A stretch of DNA of 64,000 bases from Lantana camara (GCA_037501455.1 CM074861.1:92853001-92917000); one strand, 5' to 3'; numbered from the stretch's first letter, positions 46,004 through 58,090 are shown. The notes: generated by a model from the letters alone, not told the origin. Numbers and translations are program-made.

Positions 46004-47705
46004 TTGGAAGCGGAAGAACAAGAAGTCCCCAATAGAGGAGATGGGCCCAGCCACGTACCGGCCCCTCCAGGGGTCGATACCCACAACGCTCCTGTGCCGA
46101 TGGTTTATGTGGCCCCTGATTTGGATGCCTATATCGAAAAGTGCCAAGCGGAAGCCATAGCCGCGGCTGTCGAGGGTCGAGCACCTGTGTTCCCTGAGAA
46201 ACCCCGGGCTAGCCCGGCCACACCCTCGCCCGGCCAGTATTCGCATTACTACGGGCTGCCCATGCATTACGGGTACTCCTCTCCGCATTGGGGATACCAC
46301 CCAGCATCCGTTTACTATCAGCCCGAGCACTACGGTCCGCCCCCACCACTTGGCCCCGACCCGGGGCAAGGGCCAGGCCGAGGGCAGCAACGCACTGAAT
46401 TGGTAAACCCGGAGCAGGTTGTCGAGTCAACTCGATGTCGTGATGAGCGTCTCATCGACCCAGCCCTACGGGAGGCTGACCTTCCCATATCCAAGCGGAG
46501 GGAGGAAAACCAAGCAACCGCTTGCGCTTCCAGGGCGGTTAGTAGATCGAAAAGCTCATCCCAGAACCATGAAGGAGAACAACGGCCCAAGAATTCCAAG
46601 GTCTTCGATCGCCTGGGGGCTAGGGTCGATCCTGAAGCCCCCAGACTATCTAACCGAGGACTCAGAGTCAGTAAGAATGACCTCAGGAATCGATTGCCCC
46701 GGCGCGACAGGTCTCGGTATCGACCCCCCAGAGAGCCTAGGGTCGAAGAGGAGGAGGAGGAGGGGTCTTTTAGTAACCCTCCTCCCCCATGCGAGAGAAG
46801 ACCGACTCATCAGTTTCGGAGTGCCCGAGAAGTGCGATCTCCCTTTAGCGAGGGGATACTTGCGGCTATGACAGTGTACAAAATGCTAACTAACCTGCCC
46901 ACCTACAATGGAGTAACTGATCTGGAAAGACATGTAGATCGATTTGAAATCGAGATTAGTATTTTGGTCACTCGTCCGATGTTCGGGCCAAGATTTTCTC
47001 CACCACCCTCGTCGAGTCAGCCCAGGACTGGTTCTCAAGGCTGGCCCCGAGGAGTATCCGCTCTTACGACGAGTTGATCGAACGATTCATTGCTCATTTC
47101 TCATCGGTCAGAGACGACAAGCTGCCGGCCACCTACCTCTACAACATCGTGCAGAAGAAGATGAGACCCTCAGGGACTTCTTCTCCCGGTTCTCTCGAGC
47201 CGCAGTTCAGGTCCAGGCACCAAGCATGGACATCTGATACCTTCTCTCCACACGGCCTTGAGGGACAAGGAGTGCGCCCGACACATCGTTCGAAAGAATC
47301 CCGATTCGATCTCTAAGCTTCTTGACATCGCCGGGAAGTGGATGAGAGTGGAAGAAATGGAAATGGCCCAAAGGGGTGGGTCGAGCCAGAAGGCAAAAGC
47401 TACACGACCCCTAAGAATTGAATCGAGGTGAGATAACAAAGGCCGGGTCAATCAGAGTTCAGGGAGCATTTCCAAGAAACATTGTACTCCCCTGAACTAA
47501 TCGATCGAAAAAATTTACAATGTCTCCAGTAAGAAACTTTTCAAGAACCCAAAGCCGATCAAGGAGACTCAAAAAACAAGAGACTCGGGCAAGTACTATC
47601 ACTTCCATCGACAGACGGGCCATAACACCTCGGAGTGTTTTGCTCTAAAGGACGAGATCGAGAGATTGATCAGGGGAGATGAGCTGCAAGAATTTGTCAA
47701 GAGGC
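46004..47705 (+). pseudogene. Tat gag polyprotein, frameshifted
   Basis: The N-terminal frame 46004-47077 encodes a low-complexity Pro/Arg-rich region, then the gag core start (MTVYKMLTNLPTYNGVTD at 46868). Homology passes into other frames at about 46970 (QDWFSRLAP, IERFIAHFSSVRDDKLPATY) and 47165 (ETLRDFFSRFSRAAVQVQ). The C-terminal zinc-knuckle region, YYHFHRQTGHNTSECFALK at about 47599, has Tyr where the first Cys should be. The product would package element RNA; it cannot be made from this copy. Confidence 0.8.
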
Positions 47706-47911
47706 TAGATGAGCTGGCCTTTCGTGTCGAGGAGCGTAGCTCGCCCCGACATCGGGAAGCAAAGTAGCCGACCGAGAGGAACGACCATAACCTCCCTTGT
47801 CTGGGGCGAATCGATATGATTGCTGGCGGCCCCGCCGGAGAAGACACCAAATCAGCCTGAAAAAGGACGAGAAGAGAGGCCCAGAGAAATTATTGTGGGC
47901 CCTACGAGGTC

Positions 47912-48690
47912 ATGGAGGTCGAGGCAAGCAAGGGCTGGGTAGATCAGGATATTATCTTTAGCAATAATGATCTTGTCGGCATGCCACCACGGGAGCGTGA
48001 AATGCCTAGTTGTCTGATGGTGGTTACGCTAGACGTAGCCAACTTTGTTGTATCTAAAACCCTGGTTGACAATGGAAGTTCAGTAAATATTATCTACCTC
48101 TCGACTATTAATCGAATGTATCTAGCTAAGAAATTAAACCTAGAAGCACTCAAAACTCCATTAACCAGATTTGGGGGCTCTGAAGTGTACCCCAAAGGTC
48201 AAGTCCGTTTGATCACCTCCATGGGAACCCTTCCTAAGAGGTCGACTATGGAGTTAGAGTATCTAGTGGTCGATTAGCCTTCGGCCTATAACATTATTCT
48301 GGGAAGACCTGGTTTAATCGAGTTCAGGGCTATAGTTTAAACATACCACCAACTGATTAAACTCCCCGCTCCGTCAGGCATTGGGGAATTGAGGTGCGAC
48401 ATCCCCCTGGAGAAGGTGAAACTGCCCGACCACCGGGTGGTTCCTATCCTAGGTCTACCCGATGGAGAAGAAGACGAGATGGAGGATTTCGAGGCTCAGG
48501 GCGAAGAGCCTGCCCGGATTTCGAAACGAGCTAAGAAGAAGCAGAAACTTATTGAGAGTCGAGTCGAGGCTTCCAGCCAAACCACGGAAATCGGACTTCT
48601 GCCGGGGCAGGCCGAGAAGATCATGCATGTCGACTTGCCCGAGCCGGGCAAAGAGCATGAACAGGTACTCCTAATCCAATTCCTTTAGGA
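47912..48690 (+). pseudogene. Tat aspartic protease and linker
   Basis: SKTLVDNGSSVNIIYLS holds the catalytic Asp, and NIILGRPGL after the stop at 48275 is the usual second motif. A TAA stop follows at about 48340. A hydrophilic linker then leads to the RT. VDNGS in place of DTGA is normal for Tat proteases. Confidence 0.8.
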
Positions 48691-49880
48691 AAACGCCGAT
48701 GTCTTTGCATGGAGTGCCAACGATTTGGTGGGGGTCGACCCTTCTGTGATCATGCATCACCTCAACGTCGATCCCTCCTTCAGGCCCATCAAGCAGAGGT
48801 TATGCACTCTAAGTGTCAGAAGGAACGAGATAATAGAGGAGGAGATGAACAAATTATTAGATGCCGGATATATTACTCCGGCTAAGTATGTCGATTAGTT
48901 GTGCAACGTGGTCTTAGTTTCCAAGTCGGGGGGAAAGTGGGGCATTTGCAATGATTTTACAAATCTGAACAAGGCCTGTCCTAAGGACCCATACCCCCTG
49001 CCCAACATTGATCAATTGGTCGACTCAACAGCGGGTTGTGAATTGATGAGTATGATAGATGTCTTCTAAGGCTACTATCAGATCTTCATGGCACCCGAAG
49101 ATGAGGACAAGACCACTTTCATAGTTGTGAAGGGAATTTATTGCTTTCGAGTGATGCCCTTTGGACTTAAAAACGCCGGGGCTACCTATCAAAGGATGGT
49201 GAATCGGATCTTCGAGGATGAGATTGGCAAGACTATGGAGGTCTATATCGACAACATGATAGTAAGGTCGACCCGGTCTAGTGACCACCTCCGAGATCTT
49301 GAGTGAGCATTCAAGCTCCTCCGGAAGTACAACTTGAAGCTCAACCCGAATAAATGCACTTTGGGAGTGGGGGGAGGAAAATTTCTAGGTTACATGGTCA
49401 GTCGAAGGGGAATCGAAGCAAACCCGGAAAAGAGCAAGGCTGTCCATAACCTGTCCAGCCCGAAAATGATTCGGGAAGTCCAGTGTTTGGTCGGCAGAAT
49501 TATCTCGCTCAACAGATTCATTCCAGGTCGACCGAGAAGAATATGCCCTTTTTCAAGATTCTGAGGAACGTTAAGGAGTTCAAGTGGACCGAGGAATACG
49601 AGCAGGCATTCGAGGCGTTGAAAAAATACCTCGAGTCACCCCCACTCTTAGCCAAGCCCGAGCTCGGAGAAGAGTTATACCTCTACATGGTCGTGTCGAG
49701 CGAAGTTGTTAGTTCCATGTTGGTCGCTATCCGGGATAAGAAGCACATGCTAATCTACTACGTAAGTAAGATCCTCCATGGTGCTGAAACACGATACTTA
49801 GAAATTGAGAAATTCGCCCTCGCACTAGTACACGTAGCCCGAAAATTAAAGCCATACTTCCAGGCCCACGCAATCACTAA
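48690..49880 (+). pseudogene. Tat reverse transcriptase and first RNase H
   Basis: RT motifs: DVFAWSANDL, GKWGICNDFTNLNKACPKD, FRVMPFGLKNAGATYQRM, EVYIDNMIVRS (catalytic Tyr-Ile-Asp-Asn; the usual second Asp is Asn here) and LNPNKCTLGV. In-frame stops near 48895, 49067 and 49303, and a frameshift near 49500. RNase H: ELYLYMVVSSEVVSSML, YYVSKILHGAETRYLEIEK. At 49880 the sequence jumps from AHAITKK into the second RNase H, removing the end of the first domain and the start of the second. Confidence 0.85.
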
Positions 49881-49884
49881 GAAG

Positions 49885-50250
49885 TAATGAAGGAGATGAG
49901 CTCGATTTTGCCATCTGCCTGGAGTTTCCAGCCACAAACAATGAGGCCGAATACGAGGCCCTCATAGCGGGGATGAAATCGCTAAAGAACAAGGAATTGA
50001 TGATCTCACAGCCCTAACTGATTCCCAATTAGTCACAAGCCAGTACGGCAGATCATACGAGGCGAGAGAAGAGTCGATGGTAAAGTACCTGGAGAGGGTG
50101 AAAATGTGGGCTACTAAATTCAAAAACTTCAGACTCGAACAGGTCCCTCGAGAAGAGAACGAGTGGGCCGATGTCCTTTCCCAGGTGGCCAATGGCCTCA
50201 AGGGAACAAGGGATAGGTCGATCACGTTCCTCACGAATACCGCTCGATCC
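49885..50250 (+). pseudogene. Second (archaeal-type) RNase H of the Tat element, partial
   Basis: GDELDFAICLEFPATNNEAE then YEALIAGM in one frame, LVTSQYGRSYEAREESMVKY and FRLEQVPREENEWADVLSQV in others. Motifs NNEAEYEA and REENEWAD are those of the archaeal-like RNase H known from Tat elements. The first part is deleted and at least one frameshift follows near 49975. Confidence 0.78.
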
Positions 50251-50339
50251 ATAGAGGAAAGGGGAAAGTCTATCTTGAGTATTGATCCAGCTGAGCCCTG
50301 CTGGTTGGATGATTTGGTCCTGCATTTAAGGGATAGATT

Positions 50340-51395
50340 CTTGCCGGAGAACAAGATGGAAAGGCGTCGACTTATAGCTCAATCTTCGAGCTACTCACTC
50401 GACCCCGATGGTATGCTGTTCAAAAAATCTTTTAGGGAATCGGCTAAGAGGTGTTTACGACCTTCCCAAGCCAAGGAGGTTCTCGAAGAAGTACATGCCG
50501 GGTCATGCGGAAACCACGCCGGAGGTCGAATCCTCGCCAAGAAAGTTGCTCGGGCCGGCTACTACAAGCCGACCCTGATACGGGATTCGATCAACTTTGT
50601 GAAGAGATATCCTAACTACCAGAAGCACGCTAACCTTACGCACTACCATTCAAAGGAGATGACCCCGTCGATATAGCGTGGCCTTTCGACCAGTGGGGGA
50701 TCGACATTGTTGGGCCTTTTCCAATCGTCCTACGACAACACCAGTTTGTCATCGTTTGCGTCGAATATTTCTCGAAATGGGTCGAAGCCGTCTCGGTCCC
50801 TAATATCACCCACACCGTGATGACCCGCTTCCTTTGGATGAACATTATATGCCGATTGGGGGTGCTTAGGACCCTGATCTGTGACAATGGGCCCCAGTTT
50901 CGAAGCAAAATGTTCAAAAAATTCTGCTCAAACCGGGACATCAGCTTACATTTCACCTCTGTAGGCCACCCGCAAGCCAATGGCCAGACCAAAGTCACCA
51001 ATCGTACCATTGTTCAAAATCTTAAGACGCGCCTCAAGGAAAGAAAGAGAGCCTGGGCCGAAGAGCTAGACGGTGTGTTGTGGGCCTACCGAACTACCCC
51101 TCGAACCGCCACTGGGGAGACTCCATTCTCGATGGTCTACGGTTCTGAGGCCGTGATACCGGCGGAGCTGATACACCAAACCAGCCGGGTGTCGCATTAT
51201 CAACTCGATAGAAATCAGGATAATCGTCTATTCGAGTTGAACATGACTGAGGAGAAAAGAGAGCAAGGCTTCCATCGAATGCAACAATATCGAGCATCAA
51301 TGACCAAGAGTTACAACAAAAAGGTCTTCCCTCAACAATTCTGAGAAGGCGACCATGTCCTGAAACGATTGAAACGTCAGTATCCCACAGACTGA
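50340..51395 (+). pseudogene. Tat integrase
   Basis: Zinc-binding region HAGSCGNHAGG...YPNYQKHANL (a Cys of the HHCC motif reads Tyr). Catalytic core: WGIDIVGPFP (Asp), CDNGPQF (Asp), VGHPQANGQTKVTNRT with the Asn/Lys-type stretch where the Glu normally follows. Then KERKRAWAEELDGVLWAYRT and ETPFSMVYGSEAVIPAE. A stop near 50676 and a frame change split it; another stop is at 51342. The last recognisable residues are HVLKRLKRQYPTD. Confidence 0.85.
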
Positions 51396-51407
51396 GTGAG
51401 GGGTTTG

Positions 51408-53495
51408 AATAAATATATGCGCACATACATGCAAGTTATAATCTCGGGGTAATATTTTGTAAAACAGAACAATTTAAGAAAATAATATAATATCGCCCGA
51501 GGTTACAACTATCAAGTTTAACAATTATTTCAATTACGGTCAATCAGTGGCCCGGCGAGTGAGGGCAATTCTCCAACCTTACTCCGACTGTGTACGATAA
51601 TTAGGTTATCAATAATTTAAGTGATCAAGCAAGTTATTACGGTGCAGTACATTCAGTAGCAGTTTCAGTCCCTTCTTCCTGCGGGTGATGGTGGGTTTGC
51701 AAGGCCCAACCATCCAGTCAGTGTGAGCAGAGGGTACATGAATCCCTAAGCCCGGAACTCCTTCCTCCACTAACCTCCTAGTGGATTCAGGGGTCATCCC
51801 AAAATGGTGAGGATAGCGCCAGAGCTACCCGTCAGTCCATGCTTTCCAAGTTGGCTCAAGCCACTACGCTCGGGCCCACAGTGCAATACAGTATACTCGC
51901 CAAAATACGGTCAATTCAGTACAGTAGACTCGGTGAAATTTGAAATCATTGGAGGTTTATGAAAATCTATAGATATATTAATACATTTTGGCCAAAATCC
52001 ACATAAGGGTTGTAAGGGTTCTATATATCTAGAAATTAAACCTCACCTGTGTGACCAAAATAAACAAGGAAACAGCTCACGGGCCTGCTCCTCGTCACCA
52101 GGAAGCTGGTGTGTGCAAGAAAGACAATTGTCAGTGAGATACGACTCAAATGTACCAATTAGGATGAACGGCGTGATCATGAGCATTATAACGTGCATTG
52201 ATAATTTATGGAATGATATGGTCATAATCATGCATAAAATGAACATATAATAACACGTATCGATCAATTATGCCATTAGAAACGGATTTGGAAAGTTACA
52301 TCTACGCAGAAAATTGATAAAACCCTCTGGAGCATGGGAACGGCCATTCCGGTTTTGAACTGGAAATGGGAAGGGCCGTTCCCGGCTCTCCGAACTAAAT
52401 CCCGTACGTCTGTAAGTTTTGGGAAAATTTTGGGGCTGGGAGGGGCCGTTCCGGCTATAAGCCAAAACTGGGAAAGGTCGTTCCCAGTCTCGCGGGACAG
52501 CTGGCAGGGGTGGGAACGGCTGTTCCCAGAATGAACTGGGACGGGAAAGGCCGTTCCCAATATGCAATTACAGCAGATAACAGAGCAGCAGCAGGGGAGA
52601 TATGTACCAAAACCACAACACACAAATGCTCCATAATTCCTTCTCCAAATGACACAAATCATGCAATATGTATACTAGCATGCTTATAGACAAATAAAAT
52701 CCAACCCAAACACTTATAACAAGCTCAAATCATCAATTAAAACCCACATATCAACTCATGCTCCAAGTCCATAAACTTCAATATATATACATCAAATTCA
52801 AGCCATGATCAAGTATTCATACTTCCAACAACTAAAACACACTTCAACCAATTCATATCATAACCCTAACTACCATATTCAATTCAAGGAATCAACCAAA
52901 TCTCCATGCCTACCTTAAATGAAAGAAAGAAGAGGAAAGATGAAGATATGTTGATGATGGTGCTCCAATGGAAACAAAACCCACAAAATATGGCTTGAAT
53001 GATGAAATTCTTCTTCTCCTTGATGAGGGTTTTTGGATCTGTTGAAAATGGAAGAAAATGAACAAGTATGAAATGTTTGTATGAAATAAGGGCAAAGGTA
53101 CGTGAATGCTACTATATGCAATAAAGAGATGCTCCAATTGCTATTAAATCCCTCAAATTAATAAGTTATGCAATTGAATCCAATTCCATAATAAATGATC
53201 ACTTAAGTCCAATGAACAAGTCATGCAATTTAGTCCCCAAATTTAAGAAAAGGATCAAATAAGGACATTGAAGAAATTAAATCATATCCGGGAATTAATT
53301 CACGATTCATTCAAGTTCAATTTATGCCATAATTATCAATTTAGTATGAATTTCATAAAAATAATTGAATTAAAATTTTATAAAATTATGTCATGACATA
53401 TAAATTTGAAGAAATGAGCAAATTAATTTAAATTATTACACTCAAGACTCACACGTGGCATTCTTACCTGAAAGGCCGAAAGTTGGGGCGTTACA
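51408..53495 (-). repeat. Truncated chromovirus LTR, copy 1
   Basis: The minus-strand LTR start TGTAACGCCCCAAC is at 53495. The other edge, AATAAATATATGCGC, lacks an LTR terminus and abuts the Tat element. A leader-like block with splice donor (minus sense CATTTAAG/GTAGGC near 52915) precedes the palindrome array. Confidence 0.85.
52336..52558. repeat. Palindrome array, LTR copy 1
   Basis: Six units: 52336-52350, 52368-52383, 52438-52452, 52470-52485, 52512-52527 and 52543-52558. All are variants of GGGAACGGCCGTTCCC. The right arm CGTTCCC is nearly constant; the left arm varies at its sixth base (C, G or A). Confidence 0.92.
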
Positions 53496-53670
53496 ATCCT
53501 CCCTCCTTAAAAGAAGCTGGTCTTCAGATTCACTGATCGGAAGGAAACAACTCTGGATGGAACCGTCTCATCTTGTCTTCGGTCTCCCACGTAGTTTCTT
53601 TAGTCTTATCACTTGTCCAAAAACCTTAACCATGGGAATCCTCTGGTTTCTCAATTCCTGAAACTTCTTA

Positions 53671-55756
53671 AATAAATATATGCGCACATACATGCACGTT
53701 ATTATCTCGGGTAATATTTTGTAAAACAAAACAATTTAAGAAAATAATATAATATCGCCCGACGTTACAACTATCAAGTTTAACAATTATTTCAATTTCA
53801 GTCAATCAGTGGTCCGGCGAGTGAGGGCAATTCTCCAACCTTACTCCGACTGTGTACGATAATTAGGTTATCAATAATTTAAGTGATCAAGCAAGTTATT
53901 ATGGTGCAGTACATTCAGTAGCAGTTTTAGTCCCTTCTTCCTGCGGGTGATGGTGGGTTTGCAAGGCCCAACCATCCAGTCAGTGTGAGCAGAGGGTACA
54001 TGAATCCCTAAGCCCGAAACTCCTTCCTCCACTAACCTCCTAGTGGATTCAGGGGTCATCCCAAAATGGTGAGGATAGCGCTAGAGCTACCCGTCAATTC
54101 ATGCTTTCCAAGTTGGCTCAAGCCACTACCCTCGGGCCCACAGTGCAATATAGTATACTCGCCAAAATACGGTCAATTCAGTACAGAAGACTCGGTGAAA
54201 TTTGAAATCATTTGAGGTTTATGAAAATCTATAGATATATTAATACATTTTGGCCAAAATCCACGTAAGGGTTGTAAGGGTTCTATATATCTAGAAATTA
54301 AACCTCACCCGTGTGACCAAAATAAACAAGGAAACAACTCACGGAGCCTGCTCCTCGTCACCAGGAAGCTGGTCTGTGCAAGAAAGACAATTGTCAGTGA
54401 GACACGACTCAAATGTACCAATTAGGACGAACGGCGTGATCATGAACATTATAACGTGCATTGATAATTTATGGAATGATATGATCATAATCATGCATAA
54501 AATGAACATATAATAACACGTATCGATCAATTATGCCATTAGAAACGAATTTGGAAAGTTACATTTATGCAGAAAATTGATAAAACCCTCTGGAGCATGG
54601 GAACGGCCGTTCCGGTTTTGAACTGGAAATGGGAAGGGCCGTTCCCGGCTCCCCGAACTAAGTCCCGTGCGTCTGTAAGTTTTGGGAAATTTTTGGGGCT
54701 GGGAAGGGTCGTTCCGGCTGTAAGCCAAAACTGGGAAGGGTCGTTCCCAGTCTCGCGGGACAACTGGCACGGGTGGGAAGGGCCGTTCCCAGAATGAACT
54801 GGGACGGGAAGGGCCGTTCCCAATATGAAATTACAGCACATAACAGAGCAGCAGCAGGGGAGATACGTACCAAAACCACAACACACAAATGCTCCATAAT
54901 TCCATCTCCAAATGACACAAATCATGCAATATGTATACTAGCATGCTTATAGACAAATAAAATCCAACCCAAACACTTATATCAAGCTCAAATCATCAAT
55001 TAAAACCCACATATCAACTCATGCTCCAAGTCCATAAACTTCAATATATATGCATCAAATTCAAGCCATGATCAAGTATTCATACTTCCAACAACTAAAA
55101 CACACTTCAACCAATTCATATCATAACCCTAGCTACCATATTCAATTCAAGGAATCAACCAAATCTCCATGCCTACCTTAAATGAAAGAAAGAAGAGGAA
55201 AGATGAAGATATGTTGATGATGGTGCTCCAATGGAAACAAAACCCACAAAATATGGCTTGAATGATGAAATTCTTCTTCTCCTTGATGAGGGTTTTTGGA
55301 TAGATTGAAAATGGAAGCAAATGAACAAGTATGAAATGTTTGTATGAAATAAGGGCAAAGTTACGTGAATGCTGCTATATGCAATAAAGAGATGCTCCAA
55401 TTGCTGTTAAATCCCTCAAATTAATAAGTTATGCAATTGAATCCAATTCCATAATAAATGATCACTTAAGTCCAATGCACAAGTCATGCAATTTAGTCCC
55501 CAAATTTAAGAAAAGGATCAAATATGGACAGAAGAAATTAAATCATATTCGGGAATTAATTCACGTTTCATTCAAGTTCAATTTATGCCATAAATATCAA
55601 TTTAGTATGAATTTCATAAAAATACTTGAATTAAAATTTTATAAAATTATGTCATGACATATAAATTTGAAGAAATGAGCAAATTAATTTAAATTATTAC
55701 ACTCAAGACTCACACGTGGCGTTCTTACCTGAAAGGCCGAAAGCTGGGGCGTTACA
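53671..55756 (-). repeat. Truncated chromovirus LTR, copy 2
   Basis: Begins (minus) TGTAACGCCCCAGC at 55756 and ends at the same AATAAATATATGCGC edge as copy 1, here joined to a repeated piece of internal sequence (53496-53670). Confidence 0.88.
54599..54821. repeat. Palindrome array, LTR copy 2
   Basis: Units at 54599-54613 (contains the perfect GGAACGGCCGTTCC), 54631-54646, 54701-54715, 54733-54748, 54775-54790 and 54806-54821. Five of the six read GGGAAGGG in the left arm, more uniform than copy 1. Confidence 0.92.
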
Positions 55757-55774
55757 ATCCTCCCTCCTTAAAAG
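55757..55774 (-). other. Chromovirus polypurine tract
   Basis: Minus sense CTTTTAAGGAGGGAGGAT immediately before the LTR start. A copy also sits at 53496-53513 in the duplicated unit. Confidence 0.88.
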
Positions 55775-55790
55775 AATCTGGTCCCCAGAT

Positions 55791-57961
55791 TCACTGATCG
55801 GAAGGAAACAACTCTGGATGGAACCGTCTCATCTTGTCTTCGGTCTCCCACGTAGCTTCTTTAGTCTTATCTCTTCTCCAAAGAACCTTAACCATGGGAA
55901 TCCTCTGGTTTCTCAATTCCTGAAACTTCTTATCCAATATCTTAACCGGTTTCTGAACAAAGGTTAGATTTGGTTCCAATTCCACTTCTTCATCTGGAAG
56001 GATCTCGGTTTCATCGGGGTAATATTTCCTCTACTGAGATACGTGAAATACATTATGGATTCCCGTGAGGCTCGGTGGTAGGTCCAACATATAGGCAACT
56101 TCTCCAACTCTTTCAAGAATCTCAAAAGGACCTAAATAACGAGGATTAAGCTTACCTCCTTTCCCAATCCGATCAAATCCTTTATGTGGAGACGACTTCA
56201 AGAATACCCCGTCTCCAACTTCAAATTCGAGATCCCTTCTACGATGGTCGGCGTAGCTCTTTTGTCTATCCTGAGCTAATTTCATCCATTGTTGTATTAA
56301 TTGGACTTTCTCAATCATAGCTTGAACGACCTTAGAAGGTTTTTCCAACTTCTCACCCTTCTTAACGCCTTCCTGTTTAGTCCATTTCCATTCCTCCAAG
56401 TCGAAGAACAACGGAGAACGATATTTTCGACCATAAAGTAGCTCATACGATGTCATTCCAATCGAGGCTTGAAAACTGTTATTGTAAGCAAATTCAATCA
56501 AAGGTAGCTGATCATGCCAAGAAGACTGAAAATCCAAAGAACAAGCTCAAAGTATATCCTCAAGATATCTTATTAATCTCTCGGACTGACCGTCTGTTTG
56601 TGGATGAAATGATGTACTAAACTGAAGCTTCGTACCCAAAATCTCTTGTAATTCTCGCCATAACTTCGAAGTGAACCGAGGATCTCTGTCTGAAATGATA
56701 CTAACCAGAATCCCGTGAAGTCGAACAATCTCCCTGTTATAAAGCTCGACTAGCTTGCGAATCTTATAAGACATTCGAACCGGTAGAAAATGCGCAGACT
56801 TAGTCAAACGGTCCACAATCACCCAAATACCATCGAACCCTCCTTTCACTTTAGGTAACCCGGACGCAAAATCCATTGCCACCTGTTCCCACTTCCACTC
56901 GGGAATAGGTAACGGCTATAGAAGACCTCCCGGTTTCTGATGCTCGGCTTTTACTTTCTGACAGGTAATACAATGCTTCACATACTCGGCCATATCTTTC
57001 TTCAATCCACACCACCAATAATACTGCCTCAAGTCCTTATACATCTTGTTTCCTCCAGGGTGGATAGAATAAGCCGATATGTGAGCTTTCTCGATCAATA
57101 CCCGTTTTAACTCTTCCGGTACAACCACTTGGTTCTTGAAACGAAGAAGACCGGTTTCATCGAACCCGAATGGACATTCCGGATCAGTTCTTGCTTTAGC
57201 TACCAATTTCTGAACTTCCGAATCATTAGTCTGAGCCTCGAATAATCTGTGCTTCAAATCCGGCTGAATAGAAATATTAGAAACTCGAGCCCTTACAACA
57301 ATTGGCTCGATTCCACTACTTTCACCCACTTCCAAGCTCGATACACTAGCCTTCCTACTAAGTGCATCGGCGACCACGTTGGCTTCCTGGGATGGTATTT
57401 TATAGTACAATCATAATCCTCTAACCGTTCCATCCAACTCCGTTGCCTCATATTCAAATCCTTCTGAGTGAATAAATACTGGAGGTTTTTGTGGTCGGTA
57501 AAAATCTCGAAAGACACCCCGTATAGATAATGTCTCCACTTTCCAAGTGCAAAGACCACGACGACAAGCCCAAGATCATGTGTCAGATAATTCTTTTCAT
57601 GTTCTTTCAACTTTCGGGATGCATAAGCAATTACTTTTGCTTTCTGAGTTAATACACATCCCAAACCTTCCTTGGAAGCATCCGTGTAAACAACATACCC
57701 TTCAGAACCTTCCGGAAGGGCTAACATTGGAGCAGAGCCTAACTTCTCTTTCAAGAAAGTGAAGCTCTTCTCACAATCTTCATCCCAAATGAATTTTACA
57801 TCCTTCTTTGTCAACCGGGTTAAAGGAGTAGCTAACTTTGAGAAATCCTTTACAAACCTCCGGTAATAACCTGTCAATCCCAAGAAACTTCTAATCTTTG
57901 AGGCATTTTTCGGTTTCTCACATCTAAAAACCGACTTAATCTTCGAAGGATCGACCTCTGA
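55791..57961 (-). pseudogene. Chromovirus pol: RT end, RNase H, integrase, chromodomain region
   Basis: From right to left: [44 protein letters not shown] and [17 protein letters not shown] (RNase H), [12 protein letters not shown], the integrase zinc region (HPGGNKMYKDLRQYYWW, CITCQKVKAEHQ), MDFASGLPKVKGGFDGIWVI, SDRDPRFTSKLW, FHPQTDGQSERLIRYLEDIL, LIEFAYNNSFQASIGM, LNPRYLGPFEILERVGEVAY and VLWRRDKTKEATWETED near the end. Stops at 56031, 56547 and 56916 replace normally conserved Leu, Arg and Gln; the last two fit C-to-T changes of CGA and CAG. A frameshift lies near 57385. Confidence 0.88.
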
Positions 57962-58090
57962 TAGCCACTAACTCTACCCCCAAAATGCAATTGATTCCGG
58001 CTTATGAGGCCGTCCGATCTTCGTTAAACCTCATCCGGGCATAACAAGGCCTGGGAAGGTGTCAAATCGGAAAGGAATCTCAAGACATAT

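Larger units (their letters stand above)
45313..51407 (+). mobile_element. Ty3/gypsy Tat-lineage (Retand-like) retrotransposon, decayed, 3' end missing
   Basis: Order LTR, PBS, gag, protease, RT, RNase H, second RNase H, integrase on the plus strand. The 3' LTR is absent: sequence shifts at 51408 into a minus-strand chromovirus LTR. Several nonsense codons and frameshifts are present. A second RNase H (archaeal type) after the first marks the Tat lineage. Confidence 0.85.
51408..58090 (-). mobile_element. Ty3/gypsy chromovirus (Tekay-like), minus strand, truncated, LTR duplicated
   Basis: On the minus strand: partial RT, RNase H, integrase and chromodomain-type C-terminus (57961 down to 55791), polypurine tract, then LTR. 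The 3' part of the LTR is missing. A unit of about 2,263 bp (truncated LTR plus about 175 bp of internal sequence) is tandemly repeated as 51408-53670 and 53671-55930. Gag, protease and most RT are gone, cut by the element starting at about 58091. The 130 bp at 57962-58090 is degenerate and its origin is uncertain. Confidence 0.82.

Noticed and set aside
46004..46599. Overlapping minus-strand frames across the Tat gag
   Set aside because: GC-rich shadow frames of a low-complexity gag region.
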